DNA of 64,000 bases from Shinella zoogloeoides (GTDB lineage Bacteria; Pseudomonadota; Alphaproteobacteria; Rhizobiales; Rhizobiaceae). Positions 63,212-64,000 of this stretch are shown in pieces. The notes beneath the pieces are model-generated. The model searched no databases. It was not told the DNA's origin and saw only the letters and a program-made list of their open reading frames with translations. Position 1 is the first letter of the stretch, and each line of letters begins with the position of its first letter. Location of the stretch: positions 2,493,501-2,557,500 of the forward strand of contig NZ_CP093528.1 in assembly GCF_022682305.1 (NCBI RefSeq), written 5' to 3'. The translations under genes and the position numbers were made by a program.

Positions 63212-64000
63212 TCAGCCTTCCATTGCAAGAACCTCCAGCCGGGCAAGCAGCTTTGCCCGGCTCTCATGGAAATTGCCGGCGACCCACGCGTCCTCAATGG
63301 CCGAAAGCGCCGCGCCGACCCTCGGCCCGGCGGGAATCCCGACGGCCAGCACATCCGCGCCCGTCAGCGGGAAGGACGGCTTCTGCCATTTTCCCGCGCG
63401 CGCCAGCAACCGCTGGCAGAGGCCAGCGAAGGCCAGCGCCGTTGGATCGCCCGGCCCGCGCGCCCGCGCGGCGGCAAGCGCCAGCTTGAGACGCATGACC
63501 AGCCCCTGCGGCCCGTTCTTGTAGAGCAGCCGGTCGAAGGCGGTTTCGGCGAGTTTTGGCGCGATCTCCTGCGCGGATGCCCAGTAATCGAGCGTGGCGG
63601 CTTCCGCCTTGGAAAGGCGCAGGCGCTCGGCAAGTCCCTTCAGCCGGTCCCGATCGGCGGGCACCATGGCGGCAAGACGCAGCAGCGCATCCGGCTTCCA
63701 GCCGAAAACCCTCTCCGCCTCGATCAGGCCGGGAATGGCGTCTATGCCCCATTTCTCCGTCTCGGGCAGGATTTCCGTCAGCACGCCCGCCTGCCGCATC
63801 CAGAGCAGCGCCCGCCCGGGATCGGGCGCACCCAGCAGCTTCTTCATCTCCGACCAGACACGCTCGGCCGACAGCTTGCCGAGTGTTTCCTTGGCCCGTG
63901 CACAGGCCTTCAGGCCTTCCGCGTCCGGCCGCCCGCTGCCGTAGAGCGCAAAGAAGCGGAAGAAGCGCAGAATGCGAAGATGGTCTTCCGCGATGCGGGT
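63212..64000 (-). CDS. cca: CCA tRNA nucleotidyltransferase (3' part, cut by window end)
   Basis: The visible 262 residues are the C-terminal part. They begin near HLRILRFFRFFALYGSGRPDAEGLKACARAKETLGKLSAERVWSEMKKLLGAPDPGRALLWMRQAGVLTEILPETEKWGIDAI, the family block after the catalytic domain with the (A)ERxxxEMKKLL neck motif. The nucleotidyltransferase head lies beyond the right edge. The enzyme adds or repairs the 3' CCA of tRNAs in the cytoplasm. Convergent with the DUF1059 gene, 9 bases apart. Confidence 0.93.
   Translation of the reverse strand, partial: TRIAEDHLRILRFFRFFALYGSGRPDAEGLKACARAKETLGKLSAERVWSEMKKLLGAPDPGRALLWMRQAGVLTEILPETEKWGIDAIPGLIEAERVFGWKPDALLRLAAMVPADRDRLKGLAERLRLSKAEAATLDYWASAQEIAPKLAETAFDRLLYKNGPQGLVMRLKLALAAARARGPGDPTALAFAGLCQRLLARAGKWQKPSFPLTGADVLAVGIPAGPRVGAALSAIEDAWVAGNFHESRAKLLARLEVLAMEG

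Overview
The window is GC-rich, densely coded chromosomal DNA from an alphaproteobacterium of the order Rhizobiales. The best fit is family Rhizobiaceae (Sinorhizobium, Rhizobium, Agrobacterium or Shinella type). Three things support this: the gene order carB-greA-lpsB-lrp-trxB-lsrB-(two AbcR small RNAs)-arsR, a second conserved block prs...rplY...pth-clpS2-ychF, and an alphaproteobacterial-type ClpS2. No rRNA, tRNA, CRISPR array, insertion sequence or prophage gene was seen. The species cannot be fixed from the sequence alone.

Layout. 1-7000 is an accessory-looking stretch: the start of a MATE exporter, a TetA-like MFS exporter, a zinc metallopeptidase, a DUF2306 membrane protein, a LytTR regulator, a RibD-C reductase, and a LysR regulator divergent from a class D (OXA-type) beta-lactamase. 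7045-15842 is the conserved block: carB, greA with a terminator-like hairpin in its leader, an lpsB-like glycosyltransferase, lrp, trxB, lsrB/vtlR, two tandem AbcR-type sRNAs and an ArsR regulator. 15874-25775 holds an Old Yellow Enzyme, a Ca2+/H+ antiporter, aspartate aminotransferase, a degenerate EAL protein, a PQQ sugar dehydrogenase, a DMT exporter, a cold shock protein, a BA14K protein, an MBL hydrolase and small membrane or exported proteins. 25903-33293 has an AsnC regulator divergent from HPPD, a MarR / response regulator / histidine kinase operon (PetP-PetR-like), CsaA, ProC, YbjN and UbiK.

33503-43788 carries lgt-midA-pgeF, a creatinase-fold protein without metal ligands, two lipoproteins (one with three Kazal-type inhibitor domains), prs, a BenE transporter and rplY. 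44014-51315 holds a GGDEF-EAL protein plus a solute-binding protein set between rplY and pth, then clpS2, ychF, tandem MaoC proteins and apt. 51423-54189 is the cytochrome bc1 operon petABC. 54453-58930 has two related ABC exporters separated by a RelE/ParE-type toxin-antitoxin pair. 59276-64000 has trmL, a CNNM/CorC protein, hemF, small stress-type proteins and the 3' part of a CCA-adding enzyme.

Main signals beyond routine annotation. (1) Two tandem AbcR-type sRNAs, each with its own similar promoter. (2) Four perfect EcfG/RpoE2 general-stress promoters (GGAAC-N16/17-CGTT), each intergenic, correctly oriented and just upstream of a different gene. (3) A terminator-like hairpin in the greA leader, analogous to the E. 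coli GraL arrangement. (4) A structured leader ahead of rplY. (5) A three-domain bacterial Kazal lipoprotein whose reactive-site region resembles ovomucoid domain 3. (6) A LysR-OXA divergent pair with an inverted repeat in the shared promoter region. All functions are inferred from sequence; no search or folding program was run.
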